A stretch of DNA of 64,000 nt, taken from Sphingomonas hominis. Its GTDB lineage: Bacteria > Pseudomonadota > Alphaproteobacteria > Sphingomonadales > Sphingomonadaceae. This document shows positions 9,605-18,462 of the stretch, in pieces; position 1 is the stretch's first letter, and each line of letters begins with the position of its first letter. The stretch spans positions 124,001 to 188,000 of the forward strand of contig NZ_JABULH010000001.1 in assembly GCF_013328205.1 (NCBI RefSeq), written 5' to 3'. The position numbers and the translations under genes are program-made. A model generated the notes under the pieces. It was not told the origin of the DNA, did not search any database, and was given only the letters and a program-made list of their open reading frames with translations.

Positions 9605-10924
9605 TCAGTTCGCCGTGCCCTTGGCGGGCTTGCTCTTGGAGGACGCGCTCTTCTTGATACCGTCCTTCTTGGCGACCAGACCCTTCAGGTTGGTGAACTT
9701 GCCCAGCAGCGACCCGCCCTTGGCCTGCTTGCCCGTGGCGACGGCGTCATCATCGGTGACCGCGAGCAGGGCGGCGAGTTCGAGCAACGGCTGTACCGTC
9801 TTCGATGCCTTGCCCGCTTCGGCGAACGGCTTGCCGAGCTTCGCGGCCTGCGCCGCCAGTTTCTGGTCAAACGGGATGAGCACGTCGATCTTGCGCTCGA
9901 TCGAGCCCTCGAAATCCTTGCGCGTGATCTCCAGCGTGGTGCCCGGATGGACGCGATTGGCGACCACGGTTACCTGCATCTGCGGCGCGTTGCTGCGGAT
10001 CCACGACAGCAGCCGGATCGTGTCGCGCGCGGCGGCGAGCGTCAGCTCGGTCACGATCACCGCGCTGTTCACGTCGTTGACGAGATGTGGGTGCTGCACC
10101 AGCATCATGCGCGGCAGGTCGACCACCGTGCACTCGAACGCGCCGCGCATCTCCTCCTGCAATTGGTAGAAAGCGGCGCCGTCGGTCATCACCGGCTGGC
10201 TGATCGGCGCCTCGGCGGAGAGCACCGACAGGTTCTCCGACGCTTTCACCATGGCGCGCTCGATGAACAAACCGTCGATCCGGCTCGGATTCTCGATCGC
10301 GTCGGTCAAACCGCGGCCCGGCTCCAGGTCGAGCGCCAGCGCGCCGGTGCCGAAATGCACGTCGAGGTCGAGCAGCGCGGTGGAGCGCTTCTCCTTGTCA
10401 CTCAGCAGCCAGGCGAGCGAGGTCGCGATCGTCGACGCGCCCGAACCGCCGCGCGTGCCGATCACCGCGATCGCGCAATGCGGGCGCGCGCTCGTGGCGT
10501 CGGTCACCTTGGGCGCGTTGATGATCGCCTGCGCCTGCGCGAACGCGTCGCGCAACATGTCGGCGGAGAAGGGCTTGAGCAGGTAATCGTGGATGCCCGA
10601 TGCCAGCAGGTCGCGGTAGAGCCGCACGTCGTTGACCTGGCCCGCGGCGATCACGACCGTGCCGGGTTCGCACACTTCGGCCAGGCCGTTGATGTCGCCC
10701 AACGGGTCGCCCGATTCCGACAGGTCGACGAACAGCACGTGCGGGCTGGTCGACACCGACAGCGTTTGCACCGCATTGCGCAGACCGCCCTTGTGGACGT
10801 TGTCCGACGGCCAGCCCATCTCGGACGCGATCGGACGAATCGCGTCGGCGGACGCATCGTCGCTCGCGAAAGCGAGGAACGGGGTGCGATTGGCGAGGCC
10901 GCCTGGCTTCCAGGGCGCGTTCAC
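9605..10924 (-). CDS. cpaE: Tad pilus assembly ATPase-like protein CpaE/TadZ
   Basis: A 439-residue CpaE protein, a ParA/MinD-like factor that positions the Tad apparatus at the cell pole. Residues about 15-135 form a degenerate receiver-like domain (LFVDLSESGDPLG, GIHDYLLKPFS). The nucleotide-binding loop GTRGGSGASTIATSLAWLL (about 156-174) lacks the usual P-loop lysine, as is common in CpaE. Then follow LLDLDVHFGTGALALDLEPGR-type switch sequences and a Lys/Ser-rich tail. The start at 10924 overlaps the cpaD stop by 4 bases. Confidence 0.93.
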   Translation of the reverse strand: MNAPWKPGGLANRTPFLAFASDDASADAIRPIASEMGWPSDNVHKGGLRNAVQTLSVSTSPHVLFVDLSESGDPLGDINGLAEVCEPGTVVIAAGQVNDVRLYRDLLASGIHDYLLKPFSADMLRDAFAQAQAIINAPKVTDATSARPHCAIAVIGTRGGSGASTIATSLAWLLSDKEKRSTALLDLDVHFGTGALALDLEPGRGLTDAIENPSRIDGLFIERAMVKASENLSVLSAEAPISQPVMTDGAAFYQLQEEMRGAFECTVVDLPRMMLVQHPHLVNDVNSAVIVTELTLAAARDTIRLLSWIRSNAPQMQVTVVANRVHPGTTLEITRKDFEGSIERKIDVLIPFDQKLAAQAAKLGKPFAEAGKASKTVQPLLELAALLAVTDDDAVATGKQAKGGSLLGKFTNLKGLVAKKDGIKKSASSKSKPAKGTAN

Positions 10925-11565
10925 TTCTTCTCTCCGGTCGAATCCGCCTGGTTCTTGACCCAGGTGCCGCCGTTGCCGGTCGGCACCGCCGCGCGCATCG
11001 TGTTGATCGCGCGCGATCCGGTCGCCGCATCATAGTCGCCGCTGCCCGGCGCGCCGCGAACGAGATCGGTCGGGTTCGCGACCATGGCGGCGAGATTGGT
11101 GTTGGTCGCGCAGCCGTAGTTCGATCCGGTATGCGCGTTGAAGTTGGGATCGTTCATCCGCGACCAGTCGGCGCAGCCGGGCACCGAGGCGTGCGCGCGG
11201 CTGACGACGATGCGGATCGTGCGCGGTGCGACCGGCGATCCGGTGACCGGGGCTTCTTCCGACAACAACAAGCCGTAGCGCGCGGCGATCTGCGCCACGT
11301 CGCCGCGCGTCGCGCGGTCGGCGCCGTAAGGATCGTCGAGCGCGATCGTGTCGCCGTAGCCGATGCGCAGCGTGTCCATCCAACCGATCACGCGTCGCGC
11401 CTCGTCGGGGCCGATGCCGGCGGGGCCGGTCTGCACGTCCAGCGCGTAATCGGCGCGGGCGACGACGGGTTGATGCACCGATTCGAGGCCGCGATTGGGC
11501 GTGCCGCATCCGGCAAGCAACGTCGCACCCGCGATGGCGGCAGCGAGGAGGGGGCGCGTGGTCAT
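10921..11565 (-). CDS. cpaD: Tad pilus lipoprotein CpaD
   Basis: A 214-residue outer-membrane-associated lipoprotein thought to help the CpaC secretin. The leader MTTRPLLAAAIAGATLLAGC ends in a lipobox with Cys at about 20. The CpaD hallmarks are PGCADWSRMNDPNFNAHTG and SNYGCATNTNLAAMVANP near the C-terminus. I chose the ATG at 11565, preceded by AGAAAGGGA; an alternative in-frame ATG at 11589 overlaps the cpaC stop (ATGA) and would add eight residues before the signal peptide. Confidence 0.9.
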   Translation of the reverse strand: MTTRPLLAAAIAGATLLAGCGTPNRGLESVHQPVVARADYALDVQTGPAGIGPDEARRVIGWMDTLRIGYGDTIALDDPYGADRATRGDVAQIAARYGLLLSEEAPVTGSPVAPRTIRIVVSRAHASVPGCADWSRMNDPNFNAHTGSNYGCATNTNLAAMVANPTDLVRGAPGSGDYDAATGSRAINTMRAAVPTGNGGTWVKNQADSTGEKK

Positions 11566-11588
11566 GGGGTTGGTCCCTTTCTGGCGCA

Positions 11589-13253
11589 TCAGTTGATCGA
11601 GAAGCCGGGCGCCGGGGCGGCACCCTTGCGATCGGCGGATTTGGCTGCCTTGCGGTCGGCCGCCTCGCGAGGAGGCGCGGCGGGGGCGGGCAGCGGCTGC
11701 GGCATCGGCTGGTTCGGGCGCGGCGCGGCGGCGGCACCGATCGCGGGCGCGGGCGCGGGGCCGACCTGCATCGTCGGCTTCGGCCGCTGCGCGCCGCTCT
11801 GCCCGTCGGTCAACTGACCCAGCAGCACGCGTTGCAGGTCGGTCGGTGCCTTGTAGCCGTCGGTCGGCAGCGCGATGTCGTTGCCGTTGACCGGCTTCAC
11901 CAGATACGGCGTGATGATGATGACCAGCTCGGTCTCGCTGCGCTGGAACGCGTTGGAGCGGAACAGCGCGCCGAGCACGGGCACGTCGCCGATGCCGGGG
12001 GTTTTGTCGAACGTGTTGTTGTGGCTGTTCGCCATCAGCCCGGCGATCATGAAGCTCTGACCCGAACCCAGCTCCACCGTCGTCTCGGCACGACGCGTAG
12101 TGAGCGCGGGCACCCGCGTGCCGCCGAACGGCACCGCGTTCGAGTAATCGAGCTGCGACACCTCGGGCCGGACGCGCAGCGAGATGCGCCCGTCCGACAT
12201 GACGGTGGGGGTATAAGCAAGGCTGACGCCGAACTGCTTGTACTCGATCGTCACCGCGCCGAGCCCTTGCGAGATCGGGATCGGGATCTCGCCGCCCGCT
12301 AGGAACGTGCCCGTCTCACCCGACAAAGCGGTCAGATTTGGATTGGCGAGCGAGGTCACCTGGCCGTTCTGCTCGCCCAGGTCGAGGGCAGACAGCACGT
12401 CGAGCCCGAGCAGCTTGCCCGCGAAGCCGAGCGTCGAGCGGATGTCTTCGGGCTTGCCGCCGAAATTGTACGCGCTGCCCGAATTGGGGAGCACGAACTG
12501 CCCGGTCGCTGGGTTGAACGGCAGCTGCACCGTGCCGGTCGGCAGGCCGTAGCGCGACGACGCATCCACCAGCGGGAAGCTTGAGGTGTTGAAGTTGGTG
12601 ATCGTGTTGCCGGCGCGGCCCGAGGTGATGCCGAACAGGAAGCCGCCGGTGGTGTCGCGGGTGATCAGGTTGTTGCCGATGTTCTTCAGGAAGCTGCGGT
12701 TTACTTCCGCGAACTTGACCTGCAGATTGACCTGCAACGGCGTCGCGGTGCGCAGGCGGCTGAGCACCTTGGTGTTCTCGCCGACGAACGCGGCGACCAG
12801 CTTCTCCGCCTCGGCGCCGTCCTCGGGGCCGCGCACGGTGCCGGTCAGCAGCACGAGGCCGTTCATCGGCGTCGCGGTGATCTGCGCGTCCGGCATGGCC
12901 AGGTTGAGCATCGATTGCAGCGAGTCGAAATTGTTGCCGACGCGGACGGTCGCGGCATAGACCACCGCGCCGCCCTTGGCGGTCGCCGACACCGTCGTCT
13001 CGCCCGGCTTCTTGCCGAACACGTAGAGCTGGGTCGGCGAGCGGACCTGGACGTCGGCGATCTCCGGATTGGCGACGAACAGGTCGCTCATCGGACGCGA
13101 CAGCGTGATCAATCGGCCGCGGTTGGTCGACACCTGCACGGTGGTGGATGCGGCAGACACGGAGCCTGCCTGCGCGGCGACCGGGGTGGGTGTGGCGGCC
13201 GTCGCCAGCGCGAGCGCCAGGGACCAGCCGAGCGGCGTGGACGAGAAACGCAT
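11589..13253 (-). CDS. cpaC: Tad pilus outer-membrane secretin CpaC/RcpA
   Basis: A 554-residue secretin that forms the outer-membrane channel of the Tad pilus. A cleavable signal peptide (about residues 1-27, ending VAAQA) is followed by the N-terminal pilus domain LSRPMSDLFVANPEIADVQV, a BON-like segment GLVLLTGTVRGPEDGAEAE, and the secretin domain with VTSLANPNLTALSGETGTFL, GGEIPIPI and the C-terminal DVPVLGALFRS and ELVIIITPYLV blocks. The last 70 residues are Pro/Ala-rich. It lies 3 bases after cpaB and overlaps cpaD or its leader. Confidence 0.95.
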   Translation of the reverse strand: MRFSSTPLGWSLALALATAATPTPVAAQAGSVSAASTTVQVSTNRGRLITLSRPMSDLFVANPEIADVQVRSPTQLYVFGKKPGETTVSATAKGGAVVYAATVRVGNNFDSLQSMLNLAMPDAQITATPMNGLVLLTGTVRGPEDGAEAEKLVAAFVGENTKVLSRLRTATPLQVNLQVKFAEVNRSFLKNIGNNLITRDTTGGFLFGITSGRAGNTITNFNTSSFPLVDASSRYGLPTGTVQLPFNPATGQFVLPNSGSAYNFGGKPEDIRSTLGFAGKLLGLDVLSALDLGEQNGQVTSLANPNLTALSGETGTFLAGGEIPIPISQGLGAVTIEYKQFGVSLAYTPTVMSDGRISLRVRPEVSQLDYSNAVPFGGTRVPALTTRRAETTVELGSGQSFMIAGLMANSHNNTFDKTPGIGDVPVLGALFRSNAFQRSETELVIIITPYLVKPVNGNDIALPTDGYKAPTDLQRVLLGQLTDGQSGAQRPKPTMQVGPAPAPAIGAAAAPRPNQPMPQPLPAPAAPPREAADRKAAKSADRKGAAPAPGFSIN

Positions 13254-13256
13254 GGC

Positions 13257-14300
13257 TTACTTCCCCCCGACCGGAATTTCGGTCACGTTGTTGCCGCGGG
13301 CGATCCGGACGACCGGCCCTGTCGGCGCGGACGCCGCTGCCGGCGCGCTCCCCCCGAATGATGGTGCGGTCATCGGCGCAGCGGCGGCGGGTGCCGCCGC
13401 CATCGCCCCGGCGTTCGCCTTGCCGGGCACCGAGCGACGCTGGAACCGCGAGATGTCGGCGCCGGTCATGAAGCTGCCGACCCCCGATTGCGGCGTGTTC
13501 GACGCGCGCGCGAGCATCGCCTTCTCGTCGCGACCATCGCCCACGCTGACCTGACCCGAGGCGATCGCCTCCTCCAACTGCCCGGCGGTGTCGGCGATCG
13601 AGCGCAGCGACAGCGATAGGTTGCCCAGCGTCTGCGCGAGCTCGATCTGCTCGGCGATGCGCGGCGTCGCCTCCACGGTCACCGTGGAGAAGGTCTTCAC
13701 CACCGTGTTGCCCTTGTCGTCCTTCTGGTCGCTGGTGCTCTGGTCGGTGGCGAGCACGCGCAGGTTGCGGATCACCGTTTCGCTGGTCTTGAGCGGGGGG
13801 CCATCGCCGCCGCCCTCGACCGACTGCGTCAGGATCAGGTCGATATGATCGCCCGGAAACACGAAGCCCGCGACCGATGTCTGTGCCGACACCGGCACCG
13901 TCACCGCGCGCATCCCCGCACCCAGCGCGGCGGCCAGGAAGCCGCGATCGCCCGGCGTCACCAGCGCACCCTGCGTCACCGGCTGTCCTGCGGTGATCGG
14001 CAGGCGCACCACCGTGCCGATCAGCTTGGCCAGATCGGTGCCGTCCTTCTTGTAATAGGCGTTTTCGACCAGTTCGGCGGGCCAGGGCTGAAACTTCAGC
14101 GCGGTCGCGTCCAGGATCGTGCCGACCGGCAGCGCGCGCGTCGCCACCAGCACCTCGGGCCCGGTCGGAACCGGTGCCGCGATCGGAATCGCTTCCGCGG
14201 TCGGCGCCGCGCTGCCCGCCATCAGCGTGCGTGCCATGAAGGCGGTGATCGCGGCCACGAACAGCGCGCCGATCAGCAGAACCACCTTGCGAGTGTCCAT
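13257..14300 (-). CDS. cpaB: Tad pilus assembly protein CpaB/RcpC
   Basis: A 347-residue periplasmic protein with an N-terminal membrane anchor (KVVLLIGALFVAAITAFMA) and a SAF-type domain at about 45-115 (EVLVATRALPVGTILDATAL and ITAGQPVTQGALV). The following RcpC domain contains GMRAVTVPVSAQTSVAGFVF and PGDHIDLILTQ. CpaB proteins associate with the secretin. The ATG at 14300 follows AGGGGAATA; a longer frame upstream adds 38 non-homologous residues. The C-terminal 60 residues are Ala/Pro-rich. Confidence 0.93.
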   Translation of the reverse strand: MDTRKVVLLIGALFVAAITAFMARTLMAGSAAPTAEAIPIAAPVPTGPEVLVATRALPVGTILDATALKFQPWPAELVENAYYKKDGTDLAKLIGTVVRLPITAGQPVTQGALVTPGDRGFLAAALGAGMRAVTVPVSAQTSVAGFVFPGDHIDLILTQSVEGGGDGPPLKTSETVIRNLRVLATDQSTSDQKDDKGNTVVKTFSTVTVEATPRIAEQIELAQTLGNLSLSLRSIADTAGQLEEAIASGQVSVGDGRDEKAMLARASNTPQSGVGSFMTGADISRFQRRSVPGKANAGAMAAAPAAAAPMTAPSFGGSAPAAASAPTGPVVRIARGNNVTEIPVGGK

Positions 14301-14364
14301 TATTCCCCTAGCCCCTTTGATCCCGGCACGAAAACCGGAACGGCCGATTCTTCGACCCTCATGA

Positions 14365-14838
14365 TCACGTAAATTGGTTAACGAGCGGTTCGCGGAGCGC
14401 GAGCAGCCCGGCAAAGGCGATCGCTACGCCGTACGGGATCTCGATCGGCCCTTCGCGGCGCAGCAGTCGGTGATCGAGCACGAACGCCAGCGTCAGCGCA
14501 CCACCCGCCAGCGACATCACGACCAGCATGTTCATCACGTTCAACGGCGCGAGCCACAGCGCGAGCGCGCCGATCAGCTTCACGTCGCCGCCGCCCATCT
14601 GCCCCAGCGCGAACGCCCCGCAGAACAGCGCGAACGCGACCAGCGCGACGCCGAACTGCACCGCCATCATCGGCCAGGGATCAAGCCCGACCGCGAACCA
14701 CCAGAGCGGTGCCAGCAGCGCAATCGCCGCGTTCTTCCAATTGGCGATCTCGCGCCGGCGCGCGTCCTCGACGCCCGCCGACACCAGCAGCAGCCCCAGA
14801 CACGCGGGCAATGCCCAGACGAGAATACCCCAACCCAT
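14365..14838 (-). CDS. cpaA: Prepilin peptidase (A24 family)
   Basis: A 157-residue polytopic membrane aspartic protease that processes Flp-type prepilins. The two catalytic Asp motifs are visible: ED in GVEDARRREIANW (about residue 25) and the GxGD-type block GQMGGGDVKLIGALALW (about 80). The CpaA/TadV form lacks the N-terminal methylase domain, which matches the short length. It heads the cpa operon, 64 bases upstream of cpaB. No Flp pilin gene lies between cpaA and its divergent neighbour, so the substrate is encoded elsewhere. Confidence 0.9.
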   Translation of the reverse strand: MGWGILVWALPACLGLLLVSAGVEDARRREIANWKNAAIALLAPLWWFAVGLDPWPMMAVQFGVALVAFALFCGAFALGQMGGGDVKLIGALALWLAPLNVMNMLVVMSLAGGALTLAFVLDHRLLRREGPIEIPYGVAIAFAGLLALREPLVNQFT

Positions 14839-14879
14839 GCAACAGGCGGGTAGACGATATGCCTTAGGAAACCGTAACC

Positions 14880-15824
14880 ATGCCCGCGATGACCCGTTTC
14901 GCCGCCCATCGTCGTGCCTTGCCAGCGGACGCGCGCGTGTCGACGTGGCACGCCGCCGACGGATGGCCGATCCGCCGGTTCGACTGGCCGGCGGTGACAC
15001 CGCGCGGTGCGATCCTGTTCCAGACCGGACGCGGCGACGTGTTCGAGAAGTATCTGGAAAGCTTCGCGCACTGGCACGACGCCGGCTGGTCGGTCAGCGC
15101 GTTCGATTGGCGCGGGCAGGGCGGCTCGGGGCGGCTGTCCGCCGACCGCAACGTCGGCCACGCCGACGATTTCGCGCCGTGGATCGCCGACCTCGCCGAC
15201 TTCTGGCGTGGCTGGGCCGCGGAGCATGACGGTCCGCGCGTCGTGATCGGTCACTCGATGGGCGGGTTCCTGGTGCTGCGCGCGCTGGTCGACCGCGTGA
15301 TCGCGGCGGATGCGGCGGTGCTGGTCGCACCGATGCTGGGCCTGCGCTCACCGGTGGGCGCGCGGGTTGGCGGCTGGCTCGCCGCGCTGATGCGGCGCGC
15401 GGGCGACCCGGCGCGCGCAGCGTGGAAGGGACATGAGCGGCCTGGCGCGCGCGACCGCCGCCTGCTGCTCACCGCCGACCATGATCGCTATGCCGACGAG
15501 GGCTGGTGGTATCAGCAATCGCCCGAACTGAAACTCGGTCCGCCGAGCTGGGCGTGGCTGGCGGAGGCGTTCGCCGCGACCGACCGGCTGCGCCGCGACC
15601 CTGCGCTGGCGCGGATGATGGTGCCGACGCCGATGCTGCTCGCCGACCGCGACGCGCTGGTCGACTCGGCCGCCGCCGCCGCGATCGGTGCGCAACTGCC
15701 CGATGCCGAGGTCGTGCGCTTCGGTGCAGAGGCCGCGCACGAGCTGCTGCGCGAGGCCGATCCGGTACGCGACCGGGCACTCGCGGCGATCGACAGATTC
15801 CTCGACGAGCGGTTGGAGCGGTGA
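14880..15824 (+). CDS. alpha/beta hydrolase (lysophospholipase-like)
   Basis: A 314-residue cytoplasmic alpha/beta hydrolase of the monoglyceride-lipase/PldB type. The nucleophile elbow is VVIGHSMGGFLVLRAL with Ser at about 126. The acid Asp is likely in LLADRDALVD and the catalytic His in AAHELLREAD near the C-terminus. FDWRGQGGSGR is the usual oxyanion-region loop. It diverges from cpaA and overlaps the next gene (GTGA), so the two probably form an operon. The substrate is not deducible; lysophospholipids or small esters are likely. Confidence 0.88.
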   Translation: MPAMTRFAAHRRALPADARVSTWHAADGWPIRRFDWPAVTPRGAILFQTGRGDVFEKYLESFAHWHDAGWSVSAFDWRGQGGSGRLSADRNVGHADDFAPWIADLADFWRGWAAEHDGPRVVIGHSMGGFLVLRALVDRVIAADAAVLVAPMLGLRSPVGARVGGWLAALMRRAGDPARAAWKGHERPGARDRRLLLTADHDRYADEGWWYQQSPELKLGPPSWAWLAEAFAATDRLRRDPALARMMVPTPMLLADRDALVDSAAAAAIGAQLPDAEVVRFGAEAAHELLREADPVRDRALAAIDRFLDERLER

Positions 15825-16900
15825 ACTACGACATCGCGATCGTCGGCGCTGGGATCGCCGGAGCGAGCCTGGCCGCCGTGATCGGTGACCGGGCGCGCGT
15901 GCTGTTGCTCGAGGCGGAGGACCAGCCCGGTTACCACGCCACCGGGCGATCGGCGGCGTTCTGGTCGGAAACTTACGGCGGGCCCGCAATCCAGCCGCTC
16001 ACGACCGCCTCGGGCGCGGCACTCCGCAGAGGCGGCTATCTCGAAGCGCTCGGCTCGCTGCACATCGGCCGCGACGAGGACGAGCGTGCGATCGACGCCT
16101 TTCTCGCCGAGTTCGCGAACACGCCGGTCGTGCTGGAGCGGGTCGATCCCGCGGCGCTGGTGCCGGGCCTCAGGCCAGCGTGGCGCCACGGCGTGATGGA
16201 GGCGTCGTGCGCCTATATCGACGTCGGCAAGCTCCACGCCGATCGGCTGGCGGCGGCTCGGCGCGGCGGCGCGGTGGTCGAGACGCGCGCCGAACTTGCT
16301 AGTGCCGAGCACGCGGGTGGACGGTGGCGGATCGCCACGCGCGACGGCCGCTCGTTCACTGCCGCGGTGCTGGTCGACGCTGCCGGCGCCTGGGCCGACG
16401 CGGTGGCCCAGGTGGCAGGCGTGCGCCCGATCGGCATCCAGGCATATCGCCGCACGATGGTGCAATTGCGCACCGATCCGCCCGCGCCGGCCGAGCTGCC
16501 GCACGTCGCCGACATCGCCGGTCGCTTCTACTTCAAGCCTGAGGCAGGCGGGCGGCTGTGGCTGAGCCCGCACGACGAAACGCCGGTCGATCCGCACGAC
16601 GTGGCGCCCGAGGAGATCGACGTCGCGACCGCAATCGACCGCTTCGAGGGCGTGGTCGACTGGCAGGTCGCGAAGATCGAGCGGACCTGGGCGGGCTTGC
16701 GCTCCTTCGCGCCCGATCGCGCGCCGGTGTACGGGTTCGATGCCGAGGTCCCAGGCTTCTTCTGGTTCGCAGGCCAGGGCGGCTTCGGCATCCAGACCGC
16801 GCCCGCCGCCGCGCAGATCGGTGCGGCACTACTGGTCGGCGGCGATATGCCCGCGGGCGTCGACCCGGAACGCTACGCCGCGACGCGCTTCGCGCACTGA
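15821..16900 (+). CDS. FAD-dependent oxidoreductase (DAO family)
   Basis: A 359-residue flavoprotein of the D-amino-acid-oxidase/glycine-oxidase superfamily. The dinucleotide fold YDIAIVGAGIAGASLAAVIG is at the extreme N-terminus and the C-terminal FAD block is FFWFAGQGGFGIQTAPAAAQ. GYHATGRSAAFWSETYG resembles the substrate-side loop of D-amino acid dehydrogenases. The GTG start overlaps the upstream hydrolase stop, giving a two-gene unit. No signal peptide or membrane helix is seen. Likely substrates are amino or hydroxy acids; this is inference. Confidence 0.87.
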   Translation: MNYDIAIVGAGIAGASLAAVIGDRARVLLLEAEDQPGYHATGRSAAFWSETYGGPAIQPLTTASGAALRRGGYLEALGSLHIGRDEDERAIDAFLAEFANTPVVLERVDPAALVPGLRPAWRHGVMEASCAYIDVGKLHADRLAAARRGGAVVETRAELASAEHAGGRWRIATRDGRSFTAAVLVDAAGAWADAVAQVAGVRPIGIQAYRRTMVQLRTDPPAPAELPHVADIAGRFYFKPEAGGRLWLSPHDETPVDPHDVAPEEIDVATAIDRFEGVVDWQVAKIERTWAGLRSFAPDRAPVYGFDAEVPGFFWFAGQGGFGIQTAPAAAQIGAALLVGGDMPAGVDPERYAATRFAH

Positions 16901-16944
16901 CGCGTCGTCGTGCCGGCTCGCGCACACCGGCGCTTCTATTCCCT

Positions 16945-16976
16945 CGTCACCCCGGACTTGATCCAGGGTCCCGCTT
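16945..16976. repeat. Dispersed repeat 'gtcatcccggacttgatccg', copy 1
   Basis: This copy reads cgtcaccccggacttgatcc followed by agggtcccgctt and lies between convergent genes (oxidoreductase and EamA). The core cccgga-cttga-tccggg is a small palindrome. Similar copies occur at 44096, 47022, 52580, 52767, 56622 and 60244. A further stem, taaccttg with caaggtta, follows at about 16977-17020. Confidence 0.75.
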
Positions 16977-17072
16977 TAACCTTGCCAGCCACTGGAGCAG
17001 ATACTGAACAGGTCAAGGTTAGGGTAGTGAAGCTCAATCGAACCGCTCGATAGCCGCTCCGCATTGCCCAAC

Positions 17073-17960
17073 TCACGCCTGTTCTCGCTCGGTGAGCAGC
17101 GCCGTCTTCGGCCGCGCACGCATCGCGACCACCAGCACGCCGAGCAGCGCGAGCGCGGCCCCCGCGATCATGCGGCCATCCAGGTGGTCGCCTGTCAGCG
17201 CGACGCCGAACGCGATCGTCGCCAGCGGCGTCATCAGCGTCAGTGGGGCGAGCAGGTTCGCCTCGTAACGGCGGATCAGCGCATAATAACTGGTGTGCGC
17301 GACAACCGACACGACGAGTGCGGCGAACAGCACCGCGGCGACGAACGGCCAGCCGATCGCGATCGCGCTCGTCCATTGCCCGCGCTCGAACAGCGCCGAT
17401 CCGATCGCCAGCGGCAGGCACGAGACGAGGCCGACCCACGCCTGGAACCTGAGCGGCGCGACGTCCTCGACCTGCTTCATCATGACGGCACCCAGCGATC
17501 CTGCGAACGCCGCGCCGACGATGAACCACAGTCCCGCCGACAATGCGACGCCATTGGGGTTCCACACCACCAGCACCACGCCCGCGAGCGTCAGCGCAAT
17601 GCCGATTCCGCGGCGTAGGTGGATGCGCTCGCCGAGCAGCACGATCGACAGCAGCGTTGTGAACGGCACGCCGATCTGGATCACGATCGCGGCGGAAGAG
17701 GGCGAGGCGGTCTGCAACCCGATGAACAGCAATGCGAAATTACCCGCGCCCATCAGCAGCCCGATCGTCGCCACGCGCAGCCGCGGGCGCGGCATCGGCC
17801 ACAGCCACGGCAAGGTCGCGAGCACCACCACCGCGAAGCGGATCGCGGCGAAGAACAGCGGCGGCACGTGCCACTGACCCACCACGATCTTGCTGAGCAC
17901 GTTGCTATAGCCCCAGGCGAGGCAGACCAGCAGCAGGATCAGGAAGTCGCGTGCGCGCAT
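17073..17960 (-). CDS. EamA/DMT family exporter
   Basis: A 295-residue inner-membrane transporter of the drug/metabolite superfamily, with about ten helices in two EamA repeats. The first begins FLILLLVCLAWGYSNVLSKIVV; the second begins near GLWFIVGAAFAGSLGAVMMK. ATG at 17960 gives this canonical N-terminus; the open frame continues upstream into rnhA in another frame. It lies 19 bases after rnhA on the same strand and may be co-transcribed with thrB-rnhA. Members export amino acids, nucleosides or drugs; the substrate cannot be read from sequence. Confidence 0.9.
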   Translation of the reverse strand: MRARDFLILLLVCLAWGYSNVLSKIVVGQWHVPPLFFAAIRFAVVVLATLPWLWPMPRPRLRVATIGLLMGAGNFALLFIGLQTASPSSAAIVIQIGVPFTTLLSIVLLGERIHLRRGIGIALTLAGVVLVVWNPNGVALSAGLWFIVGAAFAGSLGAVMMKQVEDVAPLRFQAWVGLVSCLPLAIGSALFERGQWTSAIAIGWPFVAAVLFAALVVSVVAHTSYYALIRRYEANLLAPLTLMTPLATIAFGVALTGDHLDGRMIAGAALALLGVLVVAMRARPKTALLTEREQA

Positions 17961-17979
17961 CGGTTCGGTCGGGGACGGA

Positions 17980-18462
17980 TCACGCCGCCGCGCGCGGGCG
18001 CTTGGCGATCGCGACCGCGGCGTCGCTCGCCAGCTTGTCGACCCGCTCGTTGTCGGGGTGACCGGCGTGGCCCTTGACCCATTTCCACTCGATCCGATGC
18101 GGCTTCGCGGCGGCGAGCAACGCCTGCCACAGCTCGGCATTCTTCACCGGCTTCTTGTCCGCGGTGCGCCAGCCGTTCTTCTGCCAACCGTGGATCCATT
18201 TGGTCAGGCCATCCATCACGTAGCGGCTGTCGGTCGACAGCGTCACGCGGCACGGCCGCTTCAATGCCTTCAGCCCTTCGATCGCGGCGGTCAGTTCCAT
18301 GCGGTTGTTGGTGGTCGGGTTCTCGGCACCCGACAGCTCCTTCTCCGTCTCGCCCATGCGCAGCAATGCGCCCCAGCCGCCCGGGCCGGGATTGCCCTTG
18401 CACGCGCCGTCGGTGGCGATCTCGACGATCGGGAGTTCGGTCGGGGAAGGTTCGGTGGTCAT
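17980..18462 (-). CDS. rnhA: ribonuclease HI
   Basis: A 160-residue RNase HI, which cuts the RNA strand of RNA-DNA hybrids. All four acidic catalytic residues are visible: Asp in [17 protein letters not shown], Glu in [13 protein letters not shown], Asp in [11 protein letters not shown] and Asp in [12 protein letters not shown]. The basic protrusion [13 protein letters not shown] is typical. ATG at 18462 overlaps the thrB stop by 4 bases, so I prefer it over the longer frame. The thrB-rnhA pairing is a common alphaproteobacterial arrangement. Confidence 0.96.
   Translation of the reverse strand: MTTEPSPTELPIVEIATDGACKGNPGPGGWGALLRMGETEKELSGAENPTTNNRMELTAAIEGLKALKRPCRVTLSTDSRYVMDGLTKWIHGWQKNGWRTADKKPVKNAELWQALLAAAKPHRIEWKWVKGHAGHPDNERVDKLASDAAVAIAKRPRAAA

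Noticed and set aside
11566-11589. Start of cpaD at 11589 (ATGA overlap with cpaC)
   Set aside because: Possible, but a good ribosome-binding site and the signal peptide favour 11565.
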